Positions 17,623-26,831 of a stretch of DNA of 64,000 bases are shown piece by piece. The notes beneath the pieces are model-generated. The model saw only the letters and a program-made list of their open reading frames with translations. It was not told where the DNA came from and did no database searches. The translations under genes and the position numbers were made by a program. Location: assembly GCF_003851545.1 (NCBI RefSeq), contig NZ_BHVX01000007.1, positions 62,001 through 126,000 on the forward strand, read 5' to 3'. Each line of letters begins with the position of its first letter. Within the stretch, counting starts at the first letter, position 1. Origin of the DNA: Ralstonia sp. SET104. GTDB taxonomy: Bacteria; Pseudomonadota; Gammaproteobacteria; Burkholderiales; Burkholderiaceae.

Positions 17623-18819
17623 ATGTCACGGTCTGTTTCCTCATTTTTTCGACGTCTCGGCTTCGTTTCGCTGATGACCGTCGCGCTCGCTGCCGCCTCC
17701 GTCGCTACCGTGGCCAGCGCTGCCACTACTGACAAAAAGCCCGCTGCCAGCAAGAAAGCCACAGTCAAATCCAAAGGCAAAACCGTCGCCAATCGCAAGG
17801 CCAGCGCCAAAGTCGCGGCTGCGAGCAACGATGAAGTCGCCTCCACCAAAGTCCGCAAGGTCGTCACCGTCAAAGGCAAGCGCCGCGTGATCTTGGTCGA
17901 GCGGGGTGCGCATCCGGTGCGCGCCGCCTTCGTGCCCGCCGCTCCGACGCTGGGTGAAGCGATGGGTCTGCGTTCGACGCCCGATGCGCTGGCGCTGCGT
18001 TCGTCCGTCGCGCTGGTGATGGATCAGAACAGTGGTGAAGTGCTGTTCCAGAAGAATTCGTCGGCCGTGCTGCCGATCGCCTCGATCACCAAGTTGATGA
18101 CTGCGCTGGTTGTGACCGACGCGCATCAGCCGATGGACGAGTTGCTTGAGATCACCGATGACGATCGCGACTACGAGCGCAACACCGGTTCGCGTCTGCG
18201 CTTTGGCACGATGCTCACGCGTGAAGACCTGCTGCTGCTGGCGCTGATGTCGTCGGAAAACCGTGCCGCCTCGGCGCTGGGCCGCAACTACCCGGGCGGT
18301 CGCCCGGCATTCGTTGCCGCCATGAACCGCAAGGCGCGCGAGCTGGGCATGAACGACACGCACTATGTCGATTCGAATGGCCTGTCGAGCAGTAATGTGT
18401 CGAGCGCACAGGATCTTGCCAAGATCGTGATGGCGGCTTACAAGGTGCCGCAGATCCGTCAGTTCACGACCACGACGGAACATACCGTCAACGCCAACGG
18501 CCGCACGCTGCACTACGTCAACACCAATCGCCTGGTGCGTGGCGGTGAATGGGACATTGGCTTGCAGAAGACCGGCTTCATCAACGAAGCAGGCCGCTGC
18601 CTGGTGATGCAGGCCAACGTGCACGGTCGCAATGTCGTGATGGTGTTCCTGGATTCGGCCGGTAACCTGACGCGCTTTGCGGATGCCACGCGCGTACGCA
18701 ACTGGCTGGAGCGCAGTCCGCATATCGAGCAGGCCACGCAAGCTGCGGCGCCGCTGCGCAATGTGCCGGTGTCCACGCAACCGGCAACTGTGTTGGCGTC
18801 GGAGCAGCACGGCGCCTGA
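17623..18819 (+). CDS. pbpG: D-alanyl-D-alanine endopeptidase, PBP7-like
   Basis: A 398-residue exported serine peptidase. A signal peptide (residues 1-33, ending VATVASA) is followed by a Lys/Ala/Thr-rich low-complexity segment (about 35-85) that could contact wall or membrane polyanions. The S11 peptidase domain has Ser154 and Lys157 in SITK (SxxK), Ser211-Glu-Asn213 in SSENRAA (SxN) and Lys316-Thr-Gly in QKTGFINEAG. PBP7/8 enzymes cut D-Ala-mDAP cross-links of peptidoglycan in the periplasm. It has its own promoter (17564-17592) and ends at a strong bidirectional terminator. The long basic linker is more extensive than in E. coli PbpG. Confidence 0.93.
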   Translation: MSRSVSSFFRRLGFVSLMTVALAAASVATVASAATTDKKPAASKKATVKSKGKTVANRKASAKVAAASNDEVASTKVRKVVTVKGKRRVILVERGAHPVRAAFVPAAPTLGEAMGLRSTPDALALRSSVALVMDQNSGEVLFQKNSSAVLPIASITKLMTALVVTDAHQPMDELLEITDDDRDYERNTGSRLRFGTMLTREDLLLLALMSSENRAASALGRNYPGGRPAFVAAMNRKARELGMNDTHYVDSNGLSSSNVSSAQDLAKIVMAAYKVPQIRQFTTTTEHTVNANGRTLHYVNTNRLVRGGEWDIGLQKTGFINEAGRCLVMQANVHGRNVVMVFLDSAGNLTRFADATRVRNWLERSPHIEQATQAAAPLRNVPVSTQPATVLASEQHGA

Positions 18820-18831
18820 GCTACTGCGTCA

Positions 18832-18873
18832 CCCAACAAAAAAGCGCGTTCGATGACGCGCTTTTTTGTTGGG
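18832..18873. terminator. bidirectional terminator between pbpG and the iclR-type gene
   Basis: CCCAACAAAAAAGCGCGT (18832-18849) pairs perfectly with 18856-18873 around a 6-nt loop. A and T runs lie inside the stem on either side, so it works for both convergent genes. Confidence 0.9.
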
Positions 18874-18885
18874 TAAAACCGGCGC

Positions 18886-19683
18886 TTACTCAGCGCGCAC
18901 GGCGTCCTCTTCATACGTGTAACCCATGCCTTTGGAGATCTGCAGGGCGGTGTCCTTGAGGTTGTCGAGCCAGCTGTCTTGCAACCGGTCGGCCGGTGCA
19001 GACAGCGATAAGCCCGCCACCAGCCGGTTTGAATCATCGTAGATTCCAGCGGCGATACAGCGCACACCGAGTTCCAGCTCTTCGTTGTCGCGCGCGTAGC
19101 CGTTGGTGCGCACCCAGTTGAGTTCGCGTTCGAGCTTAGGCAGATCGGTGATCGATGTGCGCGTGTGGCCGGACAAACCGGTGCGCGTGGCATAGGCCCG
19201 CACGCGGCCGAGTTCATCGGCGGCGAGAAACAGCTTGCCGACCGACGTCAGATGCAGCGGCGCGCGGCCACCGATGGCGCGCACCACTTGCATGCCAGAG
19301 CGCTCGGAATACGCACGCTCGATGTAGACGATTTCGTCGCCCTGGCGTACCGAGAGGTTGACCGTCTGGCCGGTCAAGCGGTGCAGGGCGCGCATCGGCG
19401 CGAGCGCCGCTTCACGCACCGACAGGCGCGCTTTGACGAGGTTACCCAGTTCCAGCAAACGCATGCCGAGACGGTAGCTGCCCGGGTCGGAACGATCGAC
19501 AAAGCGGCAAGCCACCATGTCGTTCAGGATGCGGTGCGCGGTAGACGGGTGCAAGCCGGTGCTGGCGGACAGCGCTTTCAGGCTGACCGGATCGGCATGA
19601 TCGGCGAGCGCGTCGAGCAGCATCATCATGCGTTCGATGACCTGGATAGACGTCTTGCCGGGGTCCTTGTCTGCTTCTGCCAT
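18886..19683 (-). CDS. IclR-family transcriptional regulator
   Basis: A 265-residue regulator. The winged helix-turn-helix is at about residues 12-75 (SIQVIERMMMLLDALADH, then LKALSASTGLHPSTAHRIL). The IclR effector domain (about 90-260) contains GGRAPLHLTSVGKLFLA and the typical late segment GVRCIAAGIYDDSN. It is divergent from lutA, with 241 bp between the starts, so it is a good candidate repressor or activator of lutA-lutB responding to a small carboxylate. The family assignment is firm; the effector is inference from context. Confidence 0.92.
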   Translation of the reverse strand: MAEADKDPGKTSIQVIERMMMLLDALADHADPVSLKALSASTGLHPSTAHRILNDMVACRFVDRSDPGSYRLGMRLLELGNLVKARLSVREAALAPMRALHRLTGQTVNLSVRQGDEIVYIERAYSERSGMQVVRAIGGRAPLHLTSVGKLFLAADELGRVRAYATRTGLSGHTRTSITDLPKLERELNWVRTNGYARDNEELELGVRCIAAGIYDDSNRLVAGLSLSAPADRLQDSWLDNLKDTALQISKGMGYTYEEDAVRAE

Positions 19684-19924
19684 GGGTGCAGTGGGTTGCG
19701 GATGCGATGCAAAATTCTATCCCACGATGTGAAAATACGCACCATCCCGACGCATGATTCCGGGTATTTTTGAGGACTTTCTCAGTCGGCGCGCAGTTGT
19801 GCTTGGCGGGGCCTGGTGAAGCGCACTCACCACTGGCATGAAGAAGTTCTATGCCATGAGAACCGCGCCGGGCGGAGCATCGGGCGCATAATGGTGGCTT
19901 CCCGCAGAACACACGAGACTCCTC
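19684..19924. promoter_or_regulatory. iclR-lutA divergent promoter region
   Basis: A 241-bp shared regulatory region, moderately AT-rich around 19715-19775. It is expected to contain the IclR operator, but no symmetrical site could be assigned with confidence. Confidence 0.35.
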
Positions 19925-20650
19925 ATGCGCGTAGGTTTGTTTGTCACTTGCCTCATCGATCTGATGCGGCCCGACATCGGGTTTTCGGTGCTCAAGCTGC
20001 TGGAAAAGGCCGGTTACGACGTTGTGGTGCCGCCCGCGCAAACCTGCTGCGGCCAGCCTGCCTACAACTCTGGTGATCGCCCGCTGGCACGCCATCTGGC
20101 CGAGAAAACGCTCAAGGAATTCGAGCAGTTCGACTACGTGGTCATCCCCTCTGGCTCGTGCGGCGGCATGATCCGCAAGGGCTATGCAGACCTCTTCCGT
20201 GACGACCCGGAACTCGCCGCCCGCTACGAGCGCCTGGCGCCCCGCGTGCATGAATTGACTGATTTCCTCGTCAACGTGGCGCACATCGAATCGCTCGACT
20301 CTGAATTCAAGGGCCACGTGACGTACCACGACTCGTGCTCCGGCCTGCGTGAACTGGGCGTCAAGGCGCAGCCGCGTGAGTTGCTGGGCAAGCTGCCCGG
20401 CGTGCAGTTGACCGAGATGCCAGCGTGCGAGGCATGCTGCGGGTTCGGCGGCACGTTCTCGATCAAGTACGGCGATATCTCTACCGCCATCGCCGATGAG
20501 AAGTGCGCCAACATCAAGGCCAGCGGCGCCGATGCCGTGGTGCTCGGTGACGTGGGTTGCATGCTCAACATCGAAGGCCGCCTGCGCCGCACGGGCGATA
20601 CGCAAACGCGCGTGCTCCACATCGCGCAAATCCTCGCCGGCGACGCATAA
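19925..20650 (+). CDS. lutA: lactate utilization Fe-S oxidoreductase subunit A
   Basis: A 241-residue protein of the LutA/YkgE family with the duplicated cysteine-rich CCG domain: PAQTCCGQPAYNSGD in the first half and MPACEACCGFGGTFSIKYGDIS in the second. These CCG motifs bind Fe-S centres in heterodisulfide-reductase-like complexes. LutABC oxidises L-lactate to pyruvate at the membrane or cytoplasm and feeds electrons to the respiratory chain. lutB follows 38 bp downstream on the same strand, and an IclR regulator is divergent. The start at 19925 (MRVGLFVTCLIDLMRP) fits the family. Confidence 0.92.
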   Translation: MRVGLFVTCLIDLMRPDIGFSVLKLLEKAGYDVVVPPAQTCCGQPAYNSGDRPLARHLAEKTLKEFEQFDYVVIPSGSCGGMIRKGYADLFRDDPELAARYERLAPRVHELTDFLVNVAHIESLDSEFKGHVTYHDSCSGLRELGVKAQPRELLGKLPGVQLTEMPACEACCGFGGTFSIKYGDISTAIADEKCANIKASGADAVVLGDVGCMLNIEGRLRRTGDTQTRVLHIAQILAGDA

Positions 20651-20688
20651 ACCACAGCTGCCCAAGAACACGACGGAGACGCAATCGC

Positions 20689-22098
20689 ATGCAAGTCCGC
20701 AGCATGGAATTCAAGGCGCGCGCCGGGCAAAAGCTTGCCGACAAGCGCCTGCAGCAGAACCTCACCAAGCTCTCGACCAAGTTCGTCACCGCGCGCGCGG
20801 CGGCCATCCAGGAAATCGATTTTCCGGCCACGCGTGAGGCGCTGAAGGAGCGTCGCAACCGTGCGCTCGAGAACCTCGACGTCTGGCTGGCGACGTTTGA
20901 AGCGGAAGCGACGCGCCGCGGTGCCACGGTGCTCTTTGCCGAGACCACGGCGGATGCTGCGCGCCTCGTCGCCGAGATTGCCCGCAAGCACGACGTGAAG
21001 AAGGTCATCAAGAGCAAGTCGATGGTGACCGAGGAAATGCGCCTGAACCAGGTGCTCGGCGAGATGGGCGTGCAGAGCATCGAGACCGATCTGGGCGAAT
21101 ACATCCTCCAGATCAACGACAGCGAACCGCCGTCGCACATCATCGCGCCGGTGGTGCACAAGGATAAGGAAGAGATTGCCGACCTTTTCGCCAAGACACA
21201 CAACAAGCCGCGCCTGACTGACATTCCTGAGATGACGCGCGAGGCGCGCGAAGTGTTGCGGCCAGAGTTCCTGTCGGCCGATATGGGCGTGACGGGCGGC
21301 AACTTCATCATTGCCGAGACGGGTTCGGTGGCGATCGTCACCAACGAGGGCAACGAGGGTATGTGCACGATCATGCCGCGTGTGCACGTTGCCGTGACGG
21401 GTATCGAGAAGGTGCTGCCAACGCTTGAAGACTTGGCGACCGTGATGCGCCTGTTGCCACGTTCGGCTACGGGGCAGGCAATCTCGAATTACTTTTCGTT
21501 GCTAACCGGCCCGCGTGCGCCGGGCGAGCAGGACGGCCCTGAGCATATGTATTTCGTGATCGTTGACGGCGGCCGCAGCGGCCTGATCGGCGGCGAATTT
21601 CAGGAGATGCTGCGTTGCATTCGGTGCGGGGCGTGCATGAACCACTGCCCGGTCTATCAGAAGATCGGCGGCCATGCCTACGGTTGGGTGTATCCGGGCC
21701 CGATGGGCAGCGTGCTGACGCCGAGCTACGTTGGACTGTCGAATGCGCTGGATCTGCCGCAGGCCGCCACGTTGTGCGGCGAATGCAACCGCGTGTGTCC
21801 CGCGTCCATCCCGTTGTCCGACTTGCTGCGCACGTTGCGTGAGAAGCAGATGGAGCGCGAACTGCGCCCGCAATCGGAGCGCTTTGGCCTGCGCATGTGG
21901 GGGTTCATGGCGCGGCGTCCGGCGTTGTACTCGGCCGGTACCTGGGTTGCTGCGCGTGTGCTGCGCTGGATGGGCGGTGACAAGAAACTGATTCACTCGC
22001 TGCCCGTGGGCAAGGGCTGGACGGATACGCGCGACATGCCGGCCCCCGCAGGCAAGACGTTCCGCGAGCTGTATCGCGAAAAGAAGGCGCGAGCATGA
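20689..22098 (+). CDS. lutB: lactate utilization Fe-S protein B
   Basis: The start at ATG 20689 (MQVRSMEFKARAGQKLADK) gives 469 residues, the usual LutB/YkgF size. An N-terminal LUD-like domain (about 60-300, with KSKSMVTEEMRLNQVLGEMG and VTGGNFIIAETGSVAIVTNEG) is followed by two 4Fe-4S clusters: CIRCGACMNHCPVY and, about 50 residues on, CGECNRVCPASIP. It shuttles electrons with LutA. The stop overlaps the next small gene by 4 bp (ATGA). No lutC lies immediately downstream, which is unusual. Confidence 0.93.
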   Translation: MQVRSMEFKARAGQKLADKRLQQNLTKLSTKFVTARAAAIQEIDFPATREALKERRNRALENLDVWLATFEAEATRRGATVLFAETTADAARLVAEIARKHDVKKVIKSKSMVTEEMRLNQVLGEMGVQSIETDLGEYILQINDSEPPSHIIAPVVHKDKEEIADLFAKTHNKPRLTDIPEMTREAREVLRPEFLSADMGVTGGNFIIAETGSVAIVTNEGNEGMCTIMPRVHVAVTGIEKVLPTLEDLATVMRLLPRSATGQAISNYFSLLTGPRAPGEQDGPEHMYFVIVDGGRSGLIGGEFQEMLRCIRCGACMNHCPVYQKIGGHAYGWVYPGPMGSVLTPSYVGLSNALDLPQAATLCGECNRVCPASIPLSDLLRTLREKQMERELRPQSERFGLRMWGFMARRPALYSAGTWVAARVLRWMGGDKKLIHSLPVGKGWTDTRDMPAPAGKTFRELYREKKARA

Positions 22099-22376
22099 CT
22101 GCCACTGAATCCCTTCAGACACTGCGAGGCGCGCTCGATCGTCACGCGAAATCGTCTGATCTGCCGCACCTGCTCAAGACGTGGCGCGACGATGCGGTGC
22201 TCGCGCCGTTGACGGTCCTGCCACCCGCATATGATCAGGTGCGCCACTCGCTGCTGCAGCGGCTCGACATGGCGGTCTCGTTTGGCGAAGAGAGCTGTTC
22301 GTTCTCGCCGTCGTCGCTGCTGGCCGAAATGCGCTTGTGGACGGACAAGGCCGAGGCGAAGCTCGCCAGCATGTAA
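22095..22376 (+). CDS. small protein translationally coupled to lutB, function unknown
   Basis: A 93-residue soluble protein (MTATESLQTLRGALDRHAKS, ending DKAEAKLASM) whose ATG overlaps the lutB stop, so it is translated with the lut genes. It is mainly helical by composition, with one conserved-looking core (LPHLLKTWRDDAVLAPLTVLPPAY). It is far too short to be LutC (LUD domain, over 200 residues) and has none of its motifs. A structural or assembly role in the lactate-oxidising complex is conceivable but unsupported. Confidence 0.75.
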   Translation: MTATESLQTLRGALDRHAKSSDLPHLLKTWRDDAVLAPLTVLPPAYDQVRHSLLQRLDMAVSFGEESCSFSPSSLLAEMRLWTDKAEAKLASM

Positions 22377-22447
22377 CCGGCGGTCGACATGGAACGCAGG
22401 ATGCGTGCTAGTGTCTGACACGTTATTCCCGTGCCAGCCGACGCGCC

Positions 22448-22762
22448 ATGAACCAGACCGCCCGCGAAATCATGCTGTACGACGCCCAGAAGAAAAGCAC
22501 GGGCGTGGCTTATCTGTGGTGGTTCCTGTTGGGCTTCCTGGGTGCGCACCGTTTCTATATGAAGCGACCCGGCAGCGGCATCGCGCAGGCTATCGCCAAT
22601 ATTGGCGGTACATGGCTGGCATTCCGCGATATGGGTAACACGGCCGGCTGGGTATTGGCCGTCATCGGTGGGCTGTGGGTGCTGGTGGATATGTTCCTGA
22701 TCCCGGGGATGGTCCGCGCGTACAACACAGTGCTTGCCGAGCGGCTCTCGGCCACGCCTTGA
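22448..22762 (+). CDS. TM2-domain membrane protein
   Basis: A 104-residue protein with the TM2 pattern: a first hydrophobic segment VAYLWWFLLGFLGAHRFYMK containing the conserved GxxGxHRFY turn, then a second pair of hydrophobic stretches (AGWVLAVIGGLWVLVDMFLIPGMV) with the Asp in the second helix. TM2 proteins are small inner-membrane proteins of unknown role. A short soluble head precedes the first helix. It lies downstream of the lut genes by about 70 bp and may be independent. Confidence 0.88.
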   Translation: MNQTAREIMLYDAQKKSTGVAYLWWFLLGFLGAHRFYMKRPGSGIAQAIANIGGTWLAFRDMGNTAGWVLAVIGGLWVLVDMFLIPGMVRAYNTVLAERLSATP

Positions 22763-22776
22763 AAGGCCTCGATCTC

Positions 22777-22944
22777 ATGAACAAGACGACTTGGTGGAAA
22801 CGTGCCGCGCTGTGGGCGGCTGGTTTGGCTTGCATTGGTGGCGCACTGACAGGTTGCACGACCTCGCGCGATCAATACAGAGATAGCTCCAACGTCAGCG
22901 CATATGGCGTAGTGGATGTGGGTATCGAGCGCACCTCGCGCTGA
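22777..22944 (+). CDS. small lipoprotein, 55 residues
   Basis: ATG 22777 starts a 55-residue protein (MNKTTWWKRAALWAAGLACI) with a basic N-terminus, a hydrophobic core and a clear lipobox LTGC, so the mature lipoprotein would have only about 30 residues (CTTSRDQYRDSSNVSAYGVV). It begins 14 bp after the TM2 gene and ends 3 bp before the convergent bpt stop. Short osmotically or stress-regulated lipoproteins of this shape are common in Burkholderiales; the function is unknown. Confidence 0.75.
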   Translation: MNKTTWWKRAALWAAGLACIGGALTGCTTSRDQYRDSSNVSAYGVVDVGIERTSR

Positions 22945-22947
22945 CCG

Positions 22948-23709
22948 TCATTCCGTGGCGGATGTCGCATCCTCAAACGGCCGCCATTCCCCATTGATCA
23001 GCAGCTCCAGCGGCTGGAACAACGCCTTGTAGGCCATCTTGCGGCTTTGCTTGATCCAATAGCCGAGATAGACGTAGGGCAGGTCCAGCGCCTGCGCCTG
23101 GGCGATCTGCCACAGCACGTTGTACGTCCCGTAGCTCGCCTTTTGCTCGATTGGATCGTAGAACGTGTAGACGGAAGACAGGCCGTCTTCCAGCACATCA
23201 ATCATGCTGACCATGCGCAGCTTGCCCGCCCATGGCGATTCGGGCGGCTCGCGAAACTCCACCAAACGCGAATTCACGCGACTCTGTAGTAAAAATTGCT
23301 CGTATTGGTCGCGGCTGTCGTGATCCATGCCACCGCCCGCATGGCGGACTGACTGGTACAGCAGGTAGAGCTGATAGTGCTCTTCGACATAGGTGAGCGG
23401 CGCCACCAGCGCTTCAAGCGCTTGATGCCGCTCGGCGGCCCGGCGTTGGGCGCGCGACGGCGAGTATTGATCAACGACGACGCGGCATGGCGTGCACGCA
23501 TGACAGTCGTCGCAATGGGGGCGGTACGTGAAGATCCCACTGCGCCGGAACCCGGCCCGCACGAGCTTGGAGTAAACATCTGCGTTGATCAGGTGCGCTG
23601 GCGTGGCAACCTGCGAGCGCGCCAGGCGGCCATCCAGGTAGCTGCATGCATAAGGCGCGGTGGCATAGAACTGCAATGCCGAGAGGGGGAGTTCCTTAAG
23701 CTTGCTCAT
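22948..23709 (-). CDS. bpt: aspartate/glutamate leucyltransferase (N-degron tagging)
   Basis: The start is ATG 23709 ([20 protein letters not shown]), giving 253 residues. The ATE1-like architecture is visible: CSYLDGR and the cysteine-rich N-terminal region ([16 protein letters not shown]), then RRAAERHQ and the GNAT-like C-terminal half ([27 protein letters not shown]). Bpt transfers Leu from Leu-tRNA to proteins with N-terminal Asp or Glu, making them ClpS/ClpAP substrates. It overlaps the 3' end of aat by 14 bp, so the two aminoacyl-transferases form one operon. Confidence 0.94.
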   Translation of the reverse strand: MSKLKELPLSALQFYATAPYACSYLDGRLARSQVATPAHLINADVYSKLVRAGFRRSGIFTYRPHCDDCHACTPCRVVVDQYSPSRAQRRAAERHQALEALVAPLTYVEEHYQLYLLYQSVRHAGGGMDHDSRDQYEQFLLQSRVNSRLVEFREPPESPWAGKLRMVSMIDVLEDGLSSVYTFYDPIEQKASYGTYNVLWQIAQAQALDLPYVYLGYWIKQSRKMAYKALFQPLELLINGEWRPFEDATSATE

Positions 23710-24442
23710 TGCGCACGGTCCACCGGCGGAGCACCGATTTGTCGAAATGCCAAGGCACGATGGCCGGCGCATTGGCTGCTTCGCGCACATGTGCGAGAAA
23801 CGCCGCGCGCGGCACAGGTGCCCCGCCCAGCGACGCCAGATGCTCTGTCTCCTGCTGGCAGTCTATCATCGCGACGCCCTGACCGCCGAGGAAGGCGCAC
23901 AGCGCCGCCAGCGCTATTTTCGAGGCATCAGTGCGGTGCGCAAACATCGATTCGCCGTAGAACATGCGGCCGAGCGCCACCCCATACAGCCCGCCCACGC
24001 GTTCCCCCGCGTACCAAGCCTCGACACTGTGCGCATAGCCGCGGCGGTGCAGGGCGGTGTAGGCGAGGATCACGTCTTCGGTAATCCACGTGCCGTGCTG
24101 GCCGGGGCGCGCAGTCGTGGCGCAGGCGACCATCGTGTCGCGGAAGGCGTGATCGATGCGGATTTCCCAGGCAGGGTCATCGAGCACGCGGCGCAGCGTC
24201 TTGCGAAACGTGGTCGACACACGAAAATCTTCGGGGCGCAGCACCATGCGCGGATCTGTGCTCCACCACAGCACCGGCTGACCCTGGGCGTACCACGGAA
24301 AAATGCCCTGTCGATAGGCAATCAGCAGCCGCTGTGGCGATAGCTCTGCGCTGGCAGCAAGCAGCCCAGGCGCTTCGGACTCAGGCCCGAGCGCGCGATC
24401 GGCCGGCGGGAAGGGATCGTGCGGATCCAGCCAGGCGATCAT
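23696..24442 (-). CDS. aat: leucyl/phenylalanyl-tRNA-protein transferase
   Basis: A 248-residue protein with typical Aat motifs: [20 protein letters not shown], then [23 protein letters not shown], and [29 protein letters not shown]. Aat adds Leu or Phe to N-terminal Lys or Arg and so creates N-degrons read by ClpS. It is slightly longer than E. coli Aat (234 residues). It is upstream of, and overlaps, bpt on the minus strand; the NUDIX gene lies 24 bp further upstream. Confidence 0.95.
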   Translation of the reverse strand: MIAWLDPHDPFPPADRALGPESEAPGLLAASAELSPQRLLIAYRQGIFPWYAQGQPVLWWSTDPRMVLRPEDFRVSTTFRKTLRRVLDDPAWEIRIDHAFRDTMVACATTARPGQHGTWITEDVILAYTALHRRGYAHSVEAWYAGERVGGLYGVALGRMFYGESMFAHRTDASKIALAALCAFLGGQGVAMIDCQQETEHLASLGGAPVPRAAFLAHVREAANAPAIVPWHFDKSVLRRWTVRNEQA

Positions 24443-24466
24443 GATTCGGACAACGTTGGTTTGAAG

Positions 24467-25054
24467 TTATGACGTCGTGGCCGGCGTATCGATCACGGCC
24501 GAGCGCATCGGCTTGTAGATGTCGAGCGTATGGAGGCGGAAGCTGCCATCGGCCAGCTTGCCCGCCGCGCGGTCGGCGAAGAAGCACCGCAGTGTGTGGA
24601 TGACCGTCGGGAAGGCGAGGTCATCCCAGGGGATGTCGGCTTCATTGAATAGCGCGACTTCAAGGCTTTCTTCGCCCGCTGCGAAATCCAGATCGTTCAA
24701 CTTGGCCAGATAGAACAGGTGTACCTGGTGCACGTGCGGCACATTGAGCACCGAGTAAAGCTCGCCGATCTCGACGTTGGCGCCAGCTTCTTCCTGCGTC
24801 TCGCGCAAAGCTGCCTGTGCAGTGGTCTCGCCGATTTCCATGAAACCTGCGGGCAAGGTCCAGAAGCCGTAGCGCGGCTCGATGGCGCGTTTGCACAGGA
24901 GAATTTGATCGTTCCAAACGGGCACCGTGCCGACCACATTGCGCGGATTCACGTAGTGAATCGTATTGCAGTGGTCGCAAACGTCGCGCAGTCGGTTGTC
25001 TCCGGCGGGAATGCGCGAGACGATTGACTGGCCGCAGTTGGAACAGAATTTCAT
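24467..25054 (-). CDS. NUDIX hydrolase with N-terminal zinc ribbon
   Basis: A 195-residue protein. Residues 1-35 form a zinc ribbon (CSNCGQ and CDHCNT). The NUDIX box GFMEIGETTAQAALRETQEEAG (around residues 72-94) matches Gx5Ex7REUxEExGU. The layout resembles the YfcD/NudC-like group that hydrolyses nucleoside diphosphate derivatives; the exact substrate is not predictable. It is first in a minus-strand run with aat and bpt, with 24 bp between. Confidence 0.9.
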   Translation of the reverse strand: MKFCSNCGQSIVSRIPAGDNRLRDVCDHCNTIHYVNPRNVVGTVPVWNDQILLCKRAIEPRYGFWTLPAGFMEIGETTAQAALRETQEEAGANVEIGELYSVLNVPHVHQVHLFYLAKLNDLDFAAGEESLEVALFNEADIPWDDLAFPTVIHTLRCFFADRAAGKLADGSFRLHTLDIYKPMRSAVIDTPATTS

Positions 25055-25170
25055 GGGGAATCGTCGCGGGTGGAATGTCTCAGTGTATCACCGCGGCGTA
25101 GCGGCCCTGCGTGGCAGAGGTATCGACTGAGTTGCACACGAAACGGTGCGTAAAAACGTAGAAAAGCAAA

Positions 25171-25191
25171 AAGCCCGCTGTGTGCGGGCTT
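25171..25191 (-). terminator. terminator downstream of tRNA-fMet
   Basis: AAGCCCGC (25171-25178) and GCGGGCTT (25184-25191) with a TGTGT loop; plus-strand A's on the left give T's on the minus strand. It lies about 40 bp beyond the tRNA 3' end. Confidence 0.8.
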
Positions 25192-25233
25192 CATGATTCG
25201 GCTCAGGTCTTGGAGCGAGCCGCTCTACTTGGC

Positions 25234-25310
<77 letters not shown>

Positions 25311-25540
25311 TCCGTCGAATAAAAGAGTATAGCGATATCTGTGCGGCGATGCAACACCTTTTCTGCGGGAGGTACATCGCAATGGTGCTTGATGTTCGTG
25401 CGACGGGCCCGCAAAGCGAAGCGTCGACCTGTTGTTAGACAGATCGTGTGCCGCAATGTTCGAAAGCGGTGCGCTCGATGCATTGTGGGGCGCTGGCCGT
25501 TTACAATGCCGCCTTTCGCGCTCTCCTCTTGATTCCGATC

Positions 25541-26575
25541 GTGCTTAACGCCCTGTATCCGCTTGCCCGTCCGCTGCTGTTTTCGATGGACCCCGAAGAC
25601 GCGCATCACTTCACGTTGAATCAGCTCAAGCGGGCGCATGCGTTGGGGCTCTCGGGTTGCATTGGTGGCCGCGTTGCGCCGCAGCCGCGCACGGTGATGG
25701 GCGTCAAGTTTCCCAACCCGGTGGGTCTGGCTGCTGGCTTGGACAAGGACGGTGCGTATATCGATGCGCTTGGCGCGCTCGGTTTTGGCTTTATTGAAGT
25801 TGGCACGGTCACGCCGCGCGCGCAGCCGGGCAACCCGCGCCCGCGCATGTTCCGCTTGCCGGCGGCCAATGCGCTCATCAACCGGATGGGTTTCAACAAC
25901 GGCGGTGTGGATGCATTCATCAATAACGTGAGGGCATCGAAGTGGCGCGAGGGGGGCGGCGTGCTCGGCTTGAACATCGGCAAGAATGCCGATACGCCTA
26001 TCGAACGTGCCGTCGACGATTATCTGCATTGCCTTGAGCGTGTGTATCCGCACGCCAGCTACGTGACGGTGAATATTTCGTCGCCGAACACAAAGAACTT
26101 GCGCCAGCTCCAGGGCGCGAGTGAGCTGGACAGCCTGCTCGGCACCCTGCGCGATGCACAGCAGCGTTTGGCCGACCAGCACAAGCGCTACGTGCCGGTG
26201 GCACTGAAGATCGCGCCGGATCTGGACGACGATCAGATTGCCAACGTGGCCGATGCGCTGCTGCGTCACAAGATGGATGGCGTGATCGCCACGAACACGA
26301 CGATCCGCCGTGAGGCCGTGGCCGGTCTGGCGCACGCTGAGGAGGCGGGCGGCTTGTCTGGCCAGCCGGTGCGTGACGGCTCGACGCACGTGATTCGCGC
26401 CTTGCATGGTTTGCTGGGCGACGCCGTGCCGATTATTGGTGTGGGCGGCATCCTGGCCGGTGAGCACGCGCGCGAGAAGATCGACGCCGGCGCGCAGCTG
26501 GTGCAGCTCTATACGGGATTGATCTATCGCGGCCCTGCGCTGGTGGCGGAATGCGCCCGCGCACTGGCGCGTTGA
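25541..26575 (+). CDS. pyrD: dihydroorotate dehydrogenase (quinone), class 2
   Basis: The GTG start at 25541 ([20 protein letters not shown]) matches the family N-terminus, giving 344 residues; the frame is open about 30 codons upstream without a better start. Class 2 marks: the amphipathic N-terminal helix for membrane/quinone contact, [19 protein letters not shown], the catalytic-Ser motif [17 protein letters not shown], and the FMN-phosphate region [16 protein letters not shown]. It oxidises dihydroorotate to orotate with ubiquinone in pyrimidine synthesis. A small membrane-protein gene converges from the other side. Confidence 0.96.
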   Translation: MLNALYPLARPLLFSMDPEDAHHFTLNQLKRAHALGLSGCIGGRVAPQPRTVMGVKFPNPVGLAAGLDKDGAYIDALGALGFGFIEVGTVTPRAQPGNPRPRMFRLPAANALINRMGFNNGGVDAFINNVRASKWREGGGVLGLNIGKNADTPIERAVDDYLHCLERVYPHASYVTVNISSPNTKNLRQLQGASELDSLLGTLRDAQQRLADQHKRYVPVALKIAPDLDDDQIANVADALLRHKMDGVIATNTTIRREAVAGLAHAEEAGGLSGQPVRDGSTHVIRALHGLLGDAVPIIGVGGILAGEHAREKIDAGAQLVQLYTGLIYRGPALVAECARALAR

Positions 26576-26591
26576 AAACAGCTGGCAGCGC

Positions 26592-26831
26592 CTAGCGGCG
26601 GAACAGGAAGATGATGAGCGCGCTGGCGGCCACCACAGCGGCTGCCAGGTCGTACGGGCCAGCGTAGTCGGCCCAGACCGCCGGGTCGAGGCGCTGCATG
26701 AACGCCGACTGCGTCCACGGCAGGATCATGCGCGGGATGGCAAACAATAGGACAGCCACGACCAGCAGCACGATCAGTGCAGTCAACGAAGGCTTGGAGC
26801 GCCCCCAGATGCGGATGGATGAGTGGGGCAA
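26592..26831 (-). CDS. small two-TM membrane protein
   Basis: A 79-residue protein with two hydrophobic segments: SLTALIVLLVVAVLLFAIPRM near residues 14-34 and DLAAAVVAASALIIFLFRR at the C-terminus, separated by an acidic/Trp-containing loop. It resembles small SbmA- or YqaE-like membrane peptides only in shape; no family is recognised. It is convergent with pyrD (16 bp between stops). Hydrophobic pattern and compact size support a real gene, function unknown. Confidence 0.65.
   Translation of the reverse strand: MPHSSIRIWGRSKPSLTALIVLLVVAVLLFAIPRMILPWTQSAFMQRLDPAVWADYAGPYDLAAAVVAASALIIFLFRR

Noticed and set aside
22095-22376. LutC assignment
   Set aside because: Too short (93 residues) and without LUD motifs.
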